Position numbers and translations under genes: made by a program. Below, in pieces: positions 23,340-34,980 of a DNA stretch of 64,000 nt; positions within the stretch are counted from its first letter, which is position 1, and every line of letters starts with the position of its first letter. Origin of the DNA: Tetraselmis striata (taxonomy: Eukaryota > Chlorophyta > Chlorodendrophyceae > Chlorodendrales > Chlorodendraceae); NCBI GenBank assembly GCA_006384855.1, contig VCJN01000188.1, forward strand, positions 186,001 through 250,000, read 5' to 3'. Below the pieces are notes generated by a model. That model worked only from the letters and a program-made list of their open reading frames with translations. It was not told the DNA's origin and searched no databases.

Positions 23340-24460
23340 GTCGCCACTTGGCGTGGCAGCCTGGCTGGTTGACCGCCCCAGGGGGTCATCCAACCAAAGA
23401 GGTGCCATGCTTCCGGACACGGCAGCACTGTTGGGTCGACGTAGTCGAGCACCACGCACGTTGGACTCCATCGCCCAGCCGCCGAAGTACTTGATCTTCG
23501 GCATCGTCACGCCGATCACGTACGCGGCTGTTGTGGCCCCCTTTCGGAGGGAGTGGGACGTCCACGCGAACCCCGCTGGGGGAGCCTCTTGCACTGCTGT
23601 CAGCACCAGTTGCAGCCAGCTGGTGAGGGTGTCCGCCGTCCATTTCGCCTGCCCCTCGCGCCGGCTGTTGGCCCATCGCGCCGCTGGCACGTGGCCGCCG
23701 GCGAACACCTGACGGGCGGCATCAAAGTAGTGCAGCAGCTCCGCGATGTCGGCATGCGCCGACGCTGGCAGCTTGCACAACAACTTCTTGCTTGCATCCG
23801 CGCCACGCTGACCTTTCCAGGTCACGATGGTATAGGAGGATGCCGCCGTCCGGGCCGACCGCGAGGTCGCCCGTACGACACTCCACCCCCGCTCCTCCGC
23901 GGCAGAAAAACATACAAAGCACAACGACTGCCAGGCTGGCGCGGAACAGCTCCATGCGCACCACGGTACTTGGGTCCGTGCCCCAGGTAAGTCCCAGCTC
24001 CAGCCGTAGGGCTTTTGCAAGGGTCAGGGCTTTCAGCACCACACGCGCGGGCAATGGGGCCCGCATCAGCTCGGAGTGTAGCGTCACCTGCGACGCCGGA
24101 AGGCCCTTGCGGACCCGGCTCACCAGATCGCCCAAAGCCATCGGCTCCCGGCCGTGGTCCTTGAAGAAGTTGTTGACGGCGGACAGGTAAGGCTGCAAGG
24201 TGGAGGCCTTGATCGTCCCCAAGTTGCCCAACCACGTGACGTACCGTGCCATAGTCCCGGGGTCGGCAGCCAGGGCCGGTCGCCGCTCCTCTTCGCAGAA
24301 ACGGAAATATTGCTTCATGCAACTGGCGTAAGACGCCGCAGTGGCCGGCGCCCACGCAGCTGATAGGAGCTCCATAATTTGGACGCCAAGGGTGTCACAC
24401 CCTAGCACCCGTGTCATGTACGGGCGCATCGAATCAGCCCATGGTGTCGTACAGCTCGGG
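23340..24460 (-). pseudogene. tyrosine recombinase of the DIRS-type element
   Basis: Integrates and excises the element's DNA by the phage-integrase type mechanism. The N-terminal part (24460 to about 23850) reads AWAPATAASYASCMKQYFRF and PYLSAVNNFFKDHGREPMAL, a SAM-like core-binding domain. The catalytic part continues in a second frame from about 23850 with YTIVTWKGQRGADASKKLLC, then HSLRKGATTAAYVIGVTMPK (H-x-x-R) and KYFGGW. A third frame near 23450 gives the C-terminal block VDPTVLPCPEAWHLFGW. Two frameshifts therefore break it. I did not confirm the catalytic tyrosine. The nearest relatives in the window are the remnants at 10 and 19 kb. Confidence 0.85.
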
Positions 24461-24469
24461 ACCTCGACG

Positions 24470-25398
24470 CGGTACTTCACCGTTGCAATTCGTACTGGTG
24501 CCGCACGTACAGCCGATAGTTGGTGGCCGTTGCCCAGAAACATGGATAGCGTAGCACATACGGCCCCTCGGCGCAGGTAGACCCATGCCGGAAGGGAACG
24601 TGGAATACAGTCACGGGCCATTGAGGCTTGCCGATCATACCTCGCCCGTCCCGCCGTCCCGGCCGGAACAAACCGGCGCGCGGCGCCACCGTGAGGTCCT
24701 CCACCGCCATCTCGGTGCGTGCATGGTGCCACGCCTTGCCCTCCCATCGCGGGGCGACGACGGTCGCGGCCGCGCCACTCTGCTGCAGCTTCTGCACGAG
24801 GTCGGGTAGCATGGGCCAGGGTGCGTTGCACCAGTTGTTTTCGCGGCGCCAGTCCACATCCGGCAGGTGCAACGAGTCCACCGCCTTGCACGTAGGGTCC
24901 AACCACGCCGCGTGGTAGCGGGGGAGCAGGGTGTTGAGGGCGGGCGCGAAGCGGTCGATGGAGTGAGGGTCGAACCGGCTCTCTAGTTCCGCGAACATGA
25001 GGGGGTCGAGTTGCCAATCGTCGCTGTCGAGGTGCTGGCTTAGACGGTCCACCCAGATATTCGCTGCCGAGCGAATGTACCGCGCGCGCAGGTGGATGCC
25101 GTGCGCGTCCAGCAAGCACCAGAGTCGTCGCAGCTCGGCCATCATCTCGGGAGAGCGTGAGTTTAGGCCCGACAGAACGTGACATACCGGCTTGTTGTCC
25201 TCGTGCATGAGGACGTTGCGCCCGGCGAGGTGTGGGAGGAAACTTTCCACGGCAAGTCGGACCGCTTTGAGCTTCTTCCAGGTGATGTGCTGGCGCTCGT
25301 CCGCCGAGCTCTAGAATCCCTGCGCCTCCAGCCTGCCTGTTCAACACCCCGCACCACCCGTAGCCTGATTTGTTGGTGCGTAGATAAGCCGTCTCCAT
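24470..25398 (-). pseudogene. RNase H domain and linker of the DIRS-type element
   Basis: Degrades the RNA strand of the RNA:DNA hybrid in reverse transcription. An upstream frame (to about 25315) reads TNKSGYGWCGVLNRQ, resembling the first RNase H strand. The frame at 25250-24477 continues ESFLPHLAGRNVLMHEDNKP (acidic D in the HEDN motif), then ARYIRSAANIWVDRLSQHLD with the last acidic residue. A Trp/Pro-rich linker to the recombinase follows. At least one frameshift separates the halves. Confidence 0.8.
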
Positions 25399-25620
25399 CG
25401 GGCGGTGGATGGGCTTGCCGTTGGACTGACTGGGGACCGATGTCCACTACTGTGGGTCGCGGCGGAGCTTTGGCGTCATCCGGACGCGCCCGCCCCACCA
25501 GTCGCCAACCACGGAGTGGAGCTCCCGCAGGAAGAATCTTGCGGCCAGGATCGCCAGAAAGAGGTACTGCGCCTGCCCTGTTAGTGACTGCAGCTCGCGC
25601 AATGGGAGCCACCCGGCGTT

Positions 25621-26552
25621 CTACGTGGCGCGGCCGATGCGCTGGGTGGCCTGCCGGGAGAGCCGGCTCAGCTTGCCTGCCGGTGTGTAGAACATGCCGG
25701 ACGCTGAGTCGATGTCCACCCCCATGTGCCAAACGAACTGGCGGGGCTCCCAAAAGCCCTTTGTGGGGTTCCGCTGCAGCCCCAAGGCGTCGAGGAGGCT
25801 GGCGAGCCGTTGACGGACGTGGAGCGCCTGCTCCATCGATGCGGAGAAGAGGAGAAAGTCGTCAACGTAAGGTAGGATGCGCGCTCCCCTCCACCTGGTC
25901 CGCATGAGGTAGCGCTTGCTCCGCGTGGGCTGCGTAGACGATGAGGGGGGCTCGAGCTCGGGTTTCCGCAGATGGGTGATGAATACTTGGGTGAGCGTGA
26001 CGAAGTAATAGGGCGAGAGCCTTCAGCCCATTGGCAGACCCGCGAGCTTGCAGAGCTGACCTCGGACGTCCACGGTGAAGTAGTCTCGGTCCGCCTCTGC
26101 GATGCATGGACCATAGAAACCGTCTTGGAGGTCGAAGGAGAACATGTAGTCTCCCTTTTTGGTGAGGTGGCGCACTTCTAGTAGGGTCTCCATATTGAGC
26201 CGCTTGCGCACACAGAAAGAGTTGAGCACGCGGAGGTCGATGATGCAACGCCATTGCTTGACGCCGGGCTTGGGCATTAAAAAGAGTCTTAAAACCCACG
26301 TGTGGCAGGTGCCAAACTCCCACGCGCCGGACGCCACGAAGCGAGCAAGCTCGCCCTTGAGGAAGGTGAGCTGCGCTGGGTAGCGTCATGCATGCTGATG
26401 CCGTTATGGAAGTTGGGTGGGGGGCGGTTGTGCTTGAAGGGGATCCGGACGTTCTCCTGGATCCACGGTAGGACTTGATCGCCCCGATGTCTTGCCATTG
26501 CTGCCATTGCCGCCGCACACCGTGTCACATGTAGCTTGAACTTGGGTAGCAT
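25621..26552 (-). pseudogene. reverse transcriptase of the DIRS-type element
   Basis: Copies element RNA into DNA. A leading segment PWIQENVRIPFKHNRPPPNF lies at about 26470-26415. After a frame change, the finger/palm region 26337-26023 reads LMPKPGVKQWRCIIDLRVLN and FSFDLQDGFYG, with the first catalytic Asp. The LPMG motif is followed by a frameshift. The frame at 25905-25621 then carries ILPYVDDFLLF, the YVDD catalytic box, and GLQRNPTKGFWEP, the thumb-side block. Motifs are intact, the reading frame is not. Confidence 0.88.
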
Positions 26553-26798
26553 GACTCGGAACGGCGGGGCACACCGTCAAATTTGCTCCTCGGTTTGCGG
26601 GGTACTAGTCTTCCTCGAATGGTTGCCGAGCCGAGGCTTGCCCTTGATCTTGTCTTTGTCCTTGTTCTTGTCCGCCCTCTCCTTTGTGGCGCGGTCCGGG
26701 TGTTCTGCGCGTTCCTGCTCCATGATGCGGATGTTGCCGCTGCTGCCGCCTCCGCTTCCTCCGCTGCCGTTGCCCTTGAACTGCGTAGCGGCCTGCGC

Positions 26799-27590
26799 CT
26801 ATGTCGCCTGGTGGAGGCTGACCTCGAGTCTTTTGTCGTCCAGGGCGTTGAGGAGGCCGTCGACACCATTGCTAGAGCGCTCGGCGGCGGTGGTGTCGAA
26901 GAAGCGGGAGTAGACGAGGCGCTCGGCGACTCGCTCCTCGCCGGTAAGCGCCTTCTTGCACTTGAAACGCCGGAGGTAGGGGAGCCTGTCTTCAGCAGCC
27001 AGCCTGCCCGCACGTCGCGATCGTGCGAGTCGCGGAGTCGAGTAGGTCGTTGGCGTCCGCGGTGTTGCGAGCGGTGGCGTTTGTCGCGCGAAGCGTTGCC
27101 ACAGCGTCGTGAGCGCCGCGTGCGCGGCGGCGGTTAAGACTCCATAGCACAACATGTGGCGATACTCGTCGCGCGTCGCGTGCTTCATCTCGTCGGTGAG
27201 GTAGCGGTCCCACTCGTCGTTGCGTGGGTTCCACAGCCCGGGGGTTGGTGAGTCCTACAGGGGGCATAGACTCGGCGTATGCCCGCAGCATAACGTAGTC
27301 ACGCGGGTCGATGAACGTAGCGTGGCCTGGAGATTTTGCAGGGAAACCGGGGGGAGGGTCGTCCTCCTCGTCGTCACCCTCAAGGCCGTTGGCTGGCGTC
27401 GCAGGAATAGGTTTCTGCGGCGGTCGTGGTTGTTGAATGGAAGAGGTACGGGAGTCTAGCTCGTCGAGTCGCAGCAACATCCTTTGCACTAGCGCAGTGA
27501 GGCTAGCGGTGTCAGTCGCCGAGCTCGCGGCGTTGCCTCCACCGCGCCTCTTTGAATCGTACAGGTCGTCAGGCAACCGTGTGTTGTCCA
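26799..27590 (-). pseudogene. gag-like first ORF of the DIRS-type element
   Basis: Starts at Met near 27590 (MDNTRLPDDLYDSKRRGGG). A short helical segment LTALVQRMLLRLDELDSRTS and a Pro-rich acidic linker follow. Around 27237 the frame changes and the product continues LWNPRNDEWDRYLTDEMKHA and DRLPYLRRFKCKKALTGEER to a stop at 26799. Position and composition fit the structural ORF that precedes reverse transcriptase in DIRS elements. No zinc knuckle is seen. Confidence 0.65.
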
Positions 27591-27700
27591 TAGTACAACA
27601 TGCTGTCGTTATTGCAGTCGCGGCGAGCGGCTGGCGTCGAACGTCGTTATGAGATCGGGTGTCACCTTGCTTGCGAGACTGCGAGAGTCTCGATGCCGTA

Positions 27701-27887
27701 GCGCTAGCTGGAAGTTGGCGCAAAGGCAGGTGGAGACATCGCCGCGCCGCGGGGCGTCATATCGGGGTGAGGGATGGACGTGGGCACACGGCAGTAGGGT
27801 ACTAGCCGCGTGTGGCGGAATTGTAACGTCGGGTAACACCCGTCGTACTTAGCCCCGTGCAATTCAAACCTCTATAATTCTCAATAT
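27701..27887. repeat. split direct repeat A1 (5' end of the element)
   Basis: Direct copy of A2 (23110-23299) at the upstream end of the minus-strand element. Confidence 0.9.
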
Positions 27888-28538
27888 CACGAGAGAGAAA
27901 AAAACGGCCAGTGATTAGCCACGCTGGTCTACTGGCTACCCGTACTAATCGTCCTAACTGCTGGCCTTAATTTTACTGCTGGCCTGCGTGGGGCTATATT
28001 CACCCGCGTTTTTCTATCCTGAAACAACCTGTAGTTTCTCGTATTGGTACACTCGTCGTCTATGCTCGAGCACCCGTAGCTCGCGAACGACTCGCAGAAT
28101 ATATACGACGCAGCGTACAGGTACTGGCACTCCGAGTATGGGTAGCCCGCGCATTGATATTAATAGCGCGCGCATGATGCCTGACGATGATGATGACGAG
28201 CGCAGCAGCAGAGTATGGGGATACTGTACTACCTGGTAAGGATCGCCTTCTGCTGCTAGCTCATGTAAGTAATGTACCTGGTGAGAATTACCTGGTACAG
28301 GTACTGATATTATGTAGTAGCGACGAGGTATCACTATATCAGTATCATCAAAGCACGGTACTAGCATACACTACTCGTACTCGCTCGAATACTGCTGGTA
28401 CATGCAGCAGAGCGCGTTATTCGACACAGCAGAGCGCGCGGATTGCGGGATTGGTATTTTGCTGCGCTCATTAACCCCTCCCAGCTCGCCCGTCGGCTTC
28501 ACAACACCTGAAGATTCCAAAAGCAAAGCTCGACAGAG
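27888..28538. other. upstream region of the F-box gene
   Basis: No gene is recognised. The DNA is rich in GTAC/CTGGTA motifs and has a short ATGATGATGACG run. It presumably includes the F-box promoter and 5' leader; no core element can be assigned. Confidence 0.4.
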
Positions 28539-30637
28539 GTGCAAGGGGCGCTGGAGAGAGAATCCCTGACCAGCTTTATGGCTATGTCCGCCGCTGCGAC
28601 CTCGGACGCGCCCGCAGCGGCGATCCCGGCCGCCTCCGGCAGTGGCGAGGGCTTCGCTGGAGCGGATAACCGAGACTCGGCGCTTGTCGACGGCAACGGA
28701 GCGGAAGCGGCGAACCCGAGCCCGCCATACGGCCGGCACGCCCGTGATGCCTCCGTGCCAGAGTCTGCTAGAACCCAGGCGCATGGGGAGGCGTCTTCTC
28801 AAAGGGAGAGTGTCGGAATCGCGGTCAAGCGGCCGCGGCTGGATGCAGGGGTGGTGTGGGCCAAACCGCGGAAGCTGGCGCCCTTCACTTCCGCTCCGCA
28901 GGGGGTTCCGATCCCTCCCGCCTCATCGAACTCGAAACAGGCGCTGCTGGCGCTTCCGAAGGACGTGCTGGTGAGCAACCTATTTGCACGCCTGGACGGT
29001 GCCAGCCTGGGCCGTTTGGCGTGCGCGTGCCGGGCACTAAACCCCCTCGCGGAGGACGCGGCGCGCACTGCCTGTGGGCAGACCCTCGGCGCGCTTGAGC
29101 GCCCGCAGCACCTGTGGAGGTGAGCACCTACCGAGGCCGACGGTGGTCGAGAGAGTGGGGTGTATCGTGTCATGCGCTGTCCGCCCCGGCCTGCGTATGG
29201 CTTAGGCGAGCTGCAGATCGGCAGTAGAGCTTGCCAAGCAGGGATTCCATTGCCCAATTGGGGACGCCGGCGCCGGCGTCGGCACCGTCTGATCGTATCT
29301 TATTCTGTCGAATAATATCTATGTACAAAATCTTGTGTGGACCAAACCCTATAGAATAAGTGGCTGACAGGAACGTGCCGACTACTAGTTGTAGTACAGC
29401 ATGGCGAGGACTGTTTTGGGACCGCCGATCCCGCACCCCTCGCATTTAGCACCGTCCCCTCAGGATTGCTCCATACTTGTACCTGTACTCGTCCGAAAAC
29501 AGTCAGCGGCAGGCCTCCCCAACACCCTTCGCTTTTCCGAGCGCGTTCTTGTCGAGGCGCCCGCTCGCAGCTGACATGCCGGTGCCCACGCTCGCCCGCC
29601 TTCCAGCAACAGCGGCCTGTCGTGGAAGCAACGCCTCGACCTCGAAGACTCGTTTGCCGGCTTCGACCTCGACCGCGGCGAGCGGGGACTGTTTCAGCTG
29701 GGCGCCGTTGCCGAGGCGGAAAAGGGCCCCACTATCAGCCTGCTGGGTATGATGCTCCGCGCCGTGCATCGTGCAATCGTACTCCACCGGTGTGGGCGAT
29801 AACGCCCCATCCGTATCAGCAGTATCTTTTCTTGCTTATAGATGCGGCTTCTCACTCGGCTTGGCGCTGCCGCAGGCATGGGCCCGAAACTGCTGGTCTC
29901 CAACGTTTCGACAGCCGAGCAGCGAACGCTCCGGTGGTGCGTGATGGTGGAGGGCAACACTACCATCGAGTTTGGCGTGGTGCCACTGGGACAGCAGGTG
30001 GGCGCTGTGCGCGTTCAGGATTTTGCGGCGCTGCCTGTGTTGCGACATGCCCTTGTGTGCAGCGATGTTTTTTTAACCCGCCCATGCGCATGCTTGGGTA
30101 CGCGTGTGGTCTGACATGCTCAACGTCAACTCTAACCAGTGTGGGTGGCTGCCCTGCCTGGTGCACAGGATACCGACACCTCGTTGCACAAGGCTAACAA
30201 GGAAGAGCTTTCCGATGGATCTCGTGCGGTCGGGTTCGCTTCTGAATACACGTATGGCAGCGAGCTGAGTCACCGGGCGCCCATCTTCCGTGGATCGGTA
30301 GTGGACATTGTTGCCCGGCAGGGCCGAGTAGATTACCGCATATGGCACCCAGGTGGGACGCTAAACTTTACCTGCCTGACACCAGCAAGGGTCTTCCTGA
30401 TGTCACACTGTTGCCTAATGCTTGTCTGTCAGCAACTGACATGCCCTCGCCTCCCACGCAGATGATGCGAAGATGTTATGCCAAGGCGATGGGTGCAGCT
30501 TCATGGCGCCATACATGGGGCCAAAGCTGATGGAGGTCTCGCAGACCTTCCCTGGTCATTACCCGGTGAAGCTCGCGTGCACCCTGTGGGCAAGGTGCCG
30601 CATGCGGGTGCTGCAGCCGCTGCCCGAATGCAAGTGA
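28539..30637 (+). CDS. F-box protein with SPRY-like C-terminal half (5 exons)
   Basis: Probable substrate adaptor of an SCF ubiquitin ligase: the F-box would bind Skp1 and the C-terminal half would bind a target. Exons: 28539-29119, 29607-29746, 29876-29997, 30169-30352, 30462-30637. All are GT-AG with agreeing phase and give 400 residues. Residues 1-125 are Ala/Ser/Pro-rich and disordered-looking. The F-box (about 135-192) contains LLALPKDVLVSNLFARLDGA, LGRLACACRAL and HLW. After the second exon (SNSGLSWKQRLDLEDSFAGF), exons 3-5 give TIEFGVVPLGQQ, SRAVGFASEYTYGSEL and GSVVDIVARQGRVDYRIWHPG, a pattern like B30.2/SPRY (as in FBXO45). That second assignment is less sure. The alternative start at 28578 (MSAAATSD context) is also possible. 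Confidence 0.82.
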
Positions 30638-31445
30638 GGGATGTCTGAATAGGTAGGCGCGCAGGTAGGGTAAATGTATTGCAGTAGCTGTATAGCCAGC
30701 CGCGGCTGTATTTGGCCACGCTCTTGGCGTTTGCAAGCTTAGTTTTTAATTCATGCCGGATGTGATGACAGCGCCACGGAGTGCCCGTGCACTCGGCAAT
30801 GAGGCATGCAGGCACAATACGGCAGAGTCCACAGCTGCACGGCAGGATGCCGGTGCCGTTAATTATTCCATCTCAAAGACATTGGAGGTCGCGACTGTAT
30901 CATAAGTATTGTACACTGGCGTATCAATCACATGTGTACACAATGCTGCAGTGTTTGTTGGCAACGAGGGACTGCTTTCTTTATCTATCGGGGGTTTAGG
31001 CAAATCTTGGTCATCTAGCACACAGATGGCATTGAATCCCACTCGGCGCGATTGAATATTGAGGCGAAACGTTGTTCTCTTTCCCCTGCTCGCTCCACCA
31101 TTGCCCCGGCCCGTCTGCTTCCCTGCGTACACGTAGGCCGCATTTGCCCTGCCCATGTGGGCAATGTTTCAGTGAGGCCGTAAGTGTATTCAGTGGGTGC
31201 TCTCTTCTTCGGCCACAGCGCACACAAACTTGCTTCACTATGCGGCATCCGTTTGGTTCGGGTAGCAGGGGGATTCTGGAGATATAACACATGCGAGCAT
31301 GCCAGCACACACTATTGCGGTGCCTATCTGACATGAGAGGCGATTCTGTGCGTGTGCCTGCACTCATGGTTTGCACTAGAGTTACCTTCGAATTAGAAAG
31401 ATGCCGGCAACATATGTCTACCTTCAAAATACTCGTACATATCCC
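30638..31445. other. no gene recognised
   Basis: 3' flank of the F-box gene. Frames on both strands at 31011-31427 overlap and show no domain. Confidence 0.4.
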
Positions 31446-31787
31446 CTATGAATGGATGCCCGAAGCACCCTCGCAGAAGCGGGACCGCAGACTCCTGGTT
31501 GCCACCCGCCTGGAGACCATACGGACGAGGGGATTCGGTATATCAAACGGTCGCAAGCAAAGCTCCACATTCTCTACCCCTTTGCTGCTCGCCAGGGGGG
31601 CAGGAATTCGCTGTTGCCGTTGCTGCGGCGGCTGTTCTTGTTGCGGAATAGTCAAAGCGTAATGATCTGGTACCGTAACTACAAATTGTTGCCACTGGTC
31701 TTTCGTGCTACCTAGCTCCTGGAAATGGACGTCATCCCAACCAGGATGCAGCGTTTGCGTATGGCCCGTCGCCTTCCGCCTATACAC
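31446..31787 (-). CDS. hypothetical frame (113 aa)
   Basis: The minus-strand frame reads KDQWQQFVVTVPDHYALTIP, then a Gln/Pro-rich stretch (QQEQPPQQRQQRIPAP). It looks protein-like but matches no family I know. With the next frame (31833-32087) it lies downstream of the inverted MYB exon 1, so it could be part of a chimeric transcript; no splice path could be confirmed. Confidence 0.25.
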   Translation of the reverse strand: MYRRKATGHTQTLHPGWDDVHFQELGSTKDQWQQFVVTVPDHYALTIPQQEQPPQQRQQRIPAPLASSKGVENVELCLRPFDIPNPLVRMVSRRVATRSLRSRFCEGASGIHS

Positions 31788-31832
31788 GAGCTGGCTGGCC
31801 GGCCGCTGCCGCCCTCCCTGGCGCTCCGCATC

Positions 31833-32087
31833 TCACACACGGGCGTCATAGTGTGGAGGCCAGTAGTTCCGGCCGCTGGATCTCCAAGGCATGGTTGGGT
31901 GCAACGAAAGACGGGCGGGCCGCTCAGCGATGCTGATTTGCATAGACGAGTACGTCAGCAGGCTGGACATGGGTGGATGCACATCTACAATCTGAGCAGT
32001 GCCTGTACCTAGCACTACATTTTGTGCATATTGTTGACGACGGTACAGTGCAATGATTTCCATCTCACATAGCCCAGTTGGACACAT
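31833..32087 (-). CDS. hypothetical frame (84 aa)
   Basis: Minus-strand frame (EIIALYRRQQYAQNVVLGTG, then SIAERPARLSLHPTMPWRSS) with no recognised domain. It is not homologous to MYB exon 2, which would be expected at this distance from the inverted exon 1. Confidence 0.2.
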   Translation of the reverse strand: MCPTGLCEMEIIALYRRQQYAQNVVLGTGTAQIVDVHPPMSSLLTYSSMQISIAERPARLSLHPTMPWRSSGRNYWPPHYDARV

Positions 32088-32244
32088 TGGGAGGGCATGA
32101 GTCGATGCAATACATGGTCGCGGCCTCTCTGGTCAGACAAGTGACAATCTGCTGGCAAGGGGGCTCGTCAATAAACCTGAAGTGAACCCCCAGCAGGCAC
32201 CTATTTAGGCAGGGGCTCTGATATTGGTGGCAGGATACACTCAC

Positions 32245-32297
32245 TGTATCAGCCTCTCATCTTCCTCCGGACTGAACATTGAGACTTTGTAGCCCAT
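32245..32297 (-). pseudogene. inverted third copy of MYB exon 1
   Basis: ATG at 32297 opens MGYKVSMFSPEEDERLIQ, the start of a MYB repeat, and ends in a phase-2 GTGAGT donor exactly as in the two complete paralogues. No exon 2 (GKKWKRIAEM...GKQCRERF) follows on the minus strand within 800 bp. The copy is therefore promoter plus first exon only. Confidence 0.75.
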
Positions 32298-33816
32298 GAG
32301 AGGCTCGTTTTACGGCTTGTCCTTGGTGGTTTGCGCAGCCATCATATTTGGAAAATTCGTGTTCATGTGTGTGTCACTGCCCTGCAAAGATGGGGATCCC
32401 AGGATCATGGTCCACTTCTGGCTGGCCACGGTGGATTGCATGCGCATACGAAATGACGCAAAAATGTGGCGGTGTTCAAGAAGTTCAGGCAGTAGAAGAT
32501 GGGTGACATCACAGCGCATGGACACCACCAGAGGTTTTTTACAACCGGGTATCGCTTGTCAGCCACGTATTAAAGGTCCGAAGTTGAACGAATAGCGGCA
32601 GCTGAAACTGTAATGAATACAGTGACTCGCCCGGTTGATATGATGCGCATCATATGGATTCTGAGGGCGACGGCAACACTACACGGGCAGAGATACCTGC
32701 CGTGCGTCTGCAGCCTAAATTGTGCAAAGTGGCGTTTTTCGAGGTGAACCGGGCGACGTACTGCACGCGCGCTGTACTTAGTACTCTCTGCTTACACTCC
32801 CAAGTGCGAATGCTGCAGTTCGAGTGGTCATAGATTACTACGTAGACTGTAAAGGCCTCTGTCCCGAGGGCGGAAAAACTGTAAAGGCCCGCGAGATACT
32901 TCCGAGTGTTGACGTTCGGAAAACCGTGCTTGATTACCGAGATGTTCCAGTGGCAGGGCCGACAGTCTCAGACATGCATGCATGGGGTGGTAAATTTCCA
33001 GTAAGGCATGTCGTAAAGTTCGAGGAAAGGTAAGGATGCGAAGCGGTTGCGGTGTCGAACATACGGGACGCGACCCTGCCCTCAAGCCGTCGAGAAAGGC
33101 AAATAGGTCGGAACGTCGCAGCAATATCTTGCGCCCGATGGGCGGTCACGCTATACTACTCGGTCACGATCGATCCTTGCGGTTGGTAGTGGCCGTCGTA
33201 ATCTGACGAGTATTACATCGTTGATGTCGACTACCACGACCCTACCAGTCTAGCCACTGCCACTGACACTGATATACCACATCCACGACACCCCACAGTG
33301 TACCGACTATCATCCCCGTATGCGGCGTTTCTCAACCATGCGGCGTTTACTCTCAGCGCGGCGCGCAGCTATCGGGGCTCTGCTGCCACTCGTACTCGTA
33401 CCAGTACTGGAAGTTTGCCGCGCTTTCCTTACTATTCTAGATGTCCGGAGACAAATATATTTTATTCGTCGGGATAGTAGTCGATATGCGAGCAAGGATT
33501 AATAGTTAGTACGCGGTACACGAATCTATCTTGCACATTGTCCATACCGGTACGTTTTCGCGCAAACTTGGCGGGGATAACAACGACCGCGTGCTGGCAC
33601 CCCCTCCCGGACCTGCTCGCGCATTTGCTCACACAGCTTGCTTATAGAAATATAAGTAAAGTAGAGTATATATATGTATACATATATATTAAAAAGCAAG
33701 TACCGGTATCTCGTGAGTGTCACGATGTCAAACGAGGGCAAAGATCAGTATTGCCCACGCCGCACCTCGACACACACGGTGTTAAACGCGTCAATAACAC
33801 AGAAAGCGACCCCCCC

Positions 33817-33817
<1 letters not shown>

Positions 33818-33848
<31 letters not shown>
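33818..33848. repeat. poly(C) tract, 31 bases
   Basis: The longest homopolymer in the window, preceded by CCCCCCCT. It lies in the spacer of the MYB inverted duplication. Confidence 0.95.
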
Positions 33849-33849
<1 letters not shown>

Positions 33850-34980
33850 CTCTGCCGTTATCTTGGAAAGGCAAATGCGACCCGGTTATTATCCCCCGTC
33901 GATAATAAGTGCGAGATAAGTAGCGAACGCGTTTACGGAGGCAGCTCGAAGGGGGAGCTGGTACACGTACGGTACATATCCAGGCTCGCATGAACACCAC
34001 ACACACCACACACACCAGTTCCTACTCAGTATGGCATTCTTGGTCGCTACTTGATGTCGCCACGCCTCGCGGCTCGCGCAAGGACAGACAGTCGTGTACG
34101 TTCCTGGAACGGCCGCTTCAAATAAAGAGTCACCAACCGTCTGTTTCCGGAAGTATCTGTGCTGTAAACGCCGCCGCGCTTGCGACATTTCACAGACTGA
34201 TCTAGCCCGACGTTCGCCGTGCGTACGGTGACGATTACCACTCGCAAGGGTGAATCGCGACCAAGTGACCGCTCACAGGTCGCTGCGGCATTCCAATTTC
34301 GTTTACATTCTTGACAGCTCGAGGGCAGCAGGGTCGCGTCCCGGATGTCCGCCACCGTAACCGCCGCTCCGCCTCTCTATCGATCCTCGTGCCAAACGAC
34401 CCCCTCTGCCTGATACTTTTCGACTGATCAGCCTATCGACTCTCGGCCCTGCACCTGAAACATCTAGATAATCATGCACGGTTCTCCGATCGCCAACACA
34501 CGGAAGGATTTTGCGGGCCTGTACAGTCTACATAGCACTTCACGATTCCTCGAGCTGTAGCATATTCGCCGTTTCGAGTGCAAGTAGACAGAGTAATAAT
34601 ATATTAAGCACAGCTTGCGTGTACTACGTCGCCCGGTCCACATCTAAGCCACCATGCACAATTCGATTGCAGACGCACGGCAGGGATAGTGTTGCCATCG
34701 CTTTGAGAATCCATTTGCTCATCGTATCAACCGGGCGAGTCGTAACTATTTAGTATGAGCGGTTGACACGCGATACACGGTTGTGAAAAAAACTCGTCTC
34801 TGCTAGAGCACCGCCACAATTATTTGCGTTATTTCATGCGGCATGCAATCCACTGTGATCAGCCAGAACTAGACCATGATCCTGGGTTTCCCATCCCTGC
34901 ATGGCAGTGACACGCATGCATGTACACGAATCTTCCAGATATGATGAGTGCGCAAACCACCAAGGGACAAGACGTACAAC

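Larger units (their letters stand above)
22992..27887 (-). mobile_element. DIRS-type retroelement with split direct repeats
   Basis: Reading on the minus strand, the order is: A1 repeat (27887-27701), gag-like region, reverse transcriptase, RNase H, tyrosine recombinase, B1 (23334-23300), A2 (23299-23110), B2 (23026-22992). This A1-ORFs-B1-A2-B2 arrangement is the split direct repeat of Ngaro/PAT-like DIRS elements, which integrate by tyrosine recombinase rather than by a DDE integrase. All domains are present, but the frame changes at least five times, so this copy is not autonomous. A1 and A2 still match closely over about 190 bp, so insertion is not very old. Confidence 0.88.

Noticed and set aside
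31833-32244. Completion of the inverted MYB copy into a full third gene
   Set aside because: The expected exon 2 motifs (GKKWKRIAEM, GKQCRERF) are absent on the minus strand downstream of the inverted exon 1.
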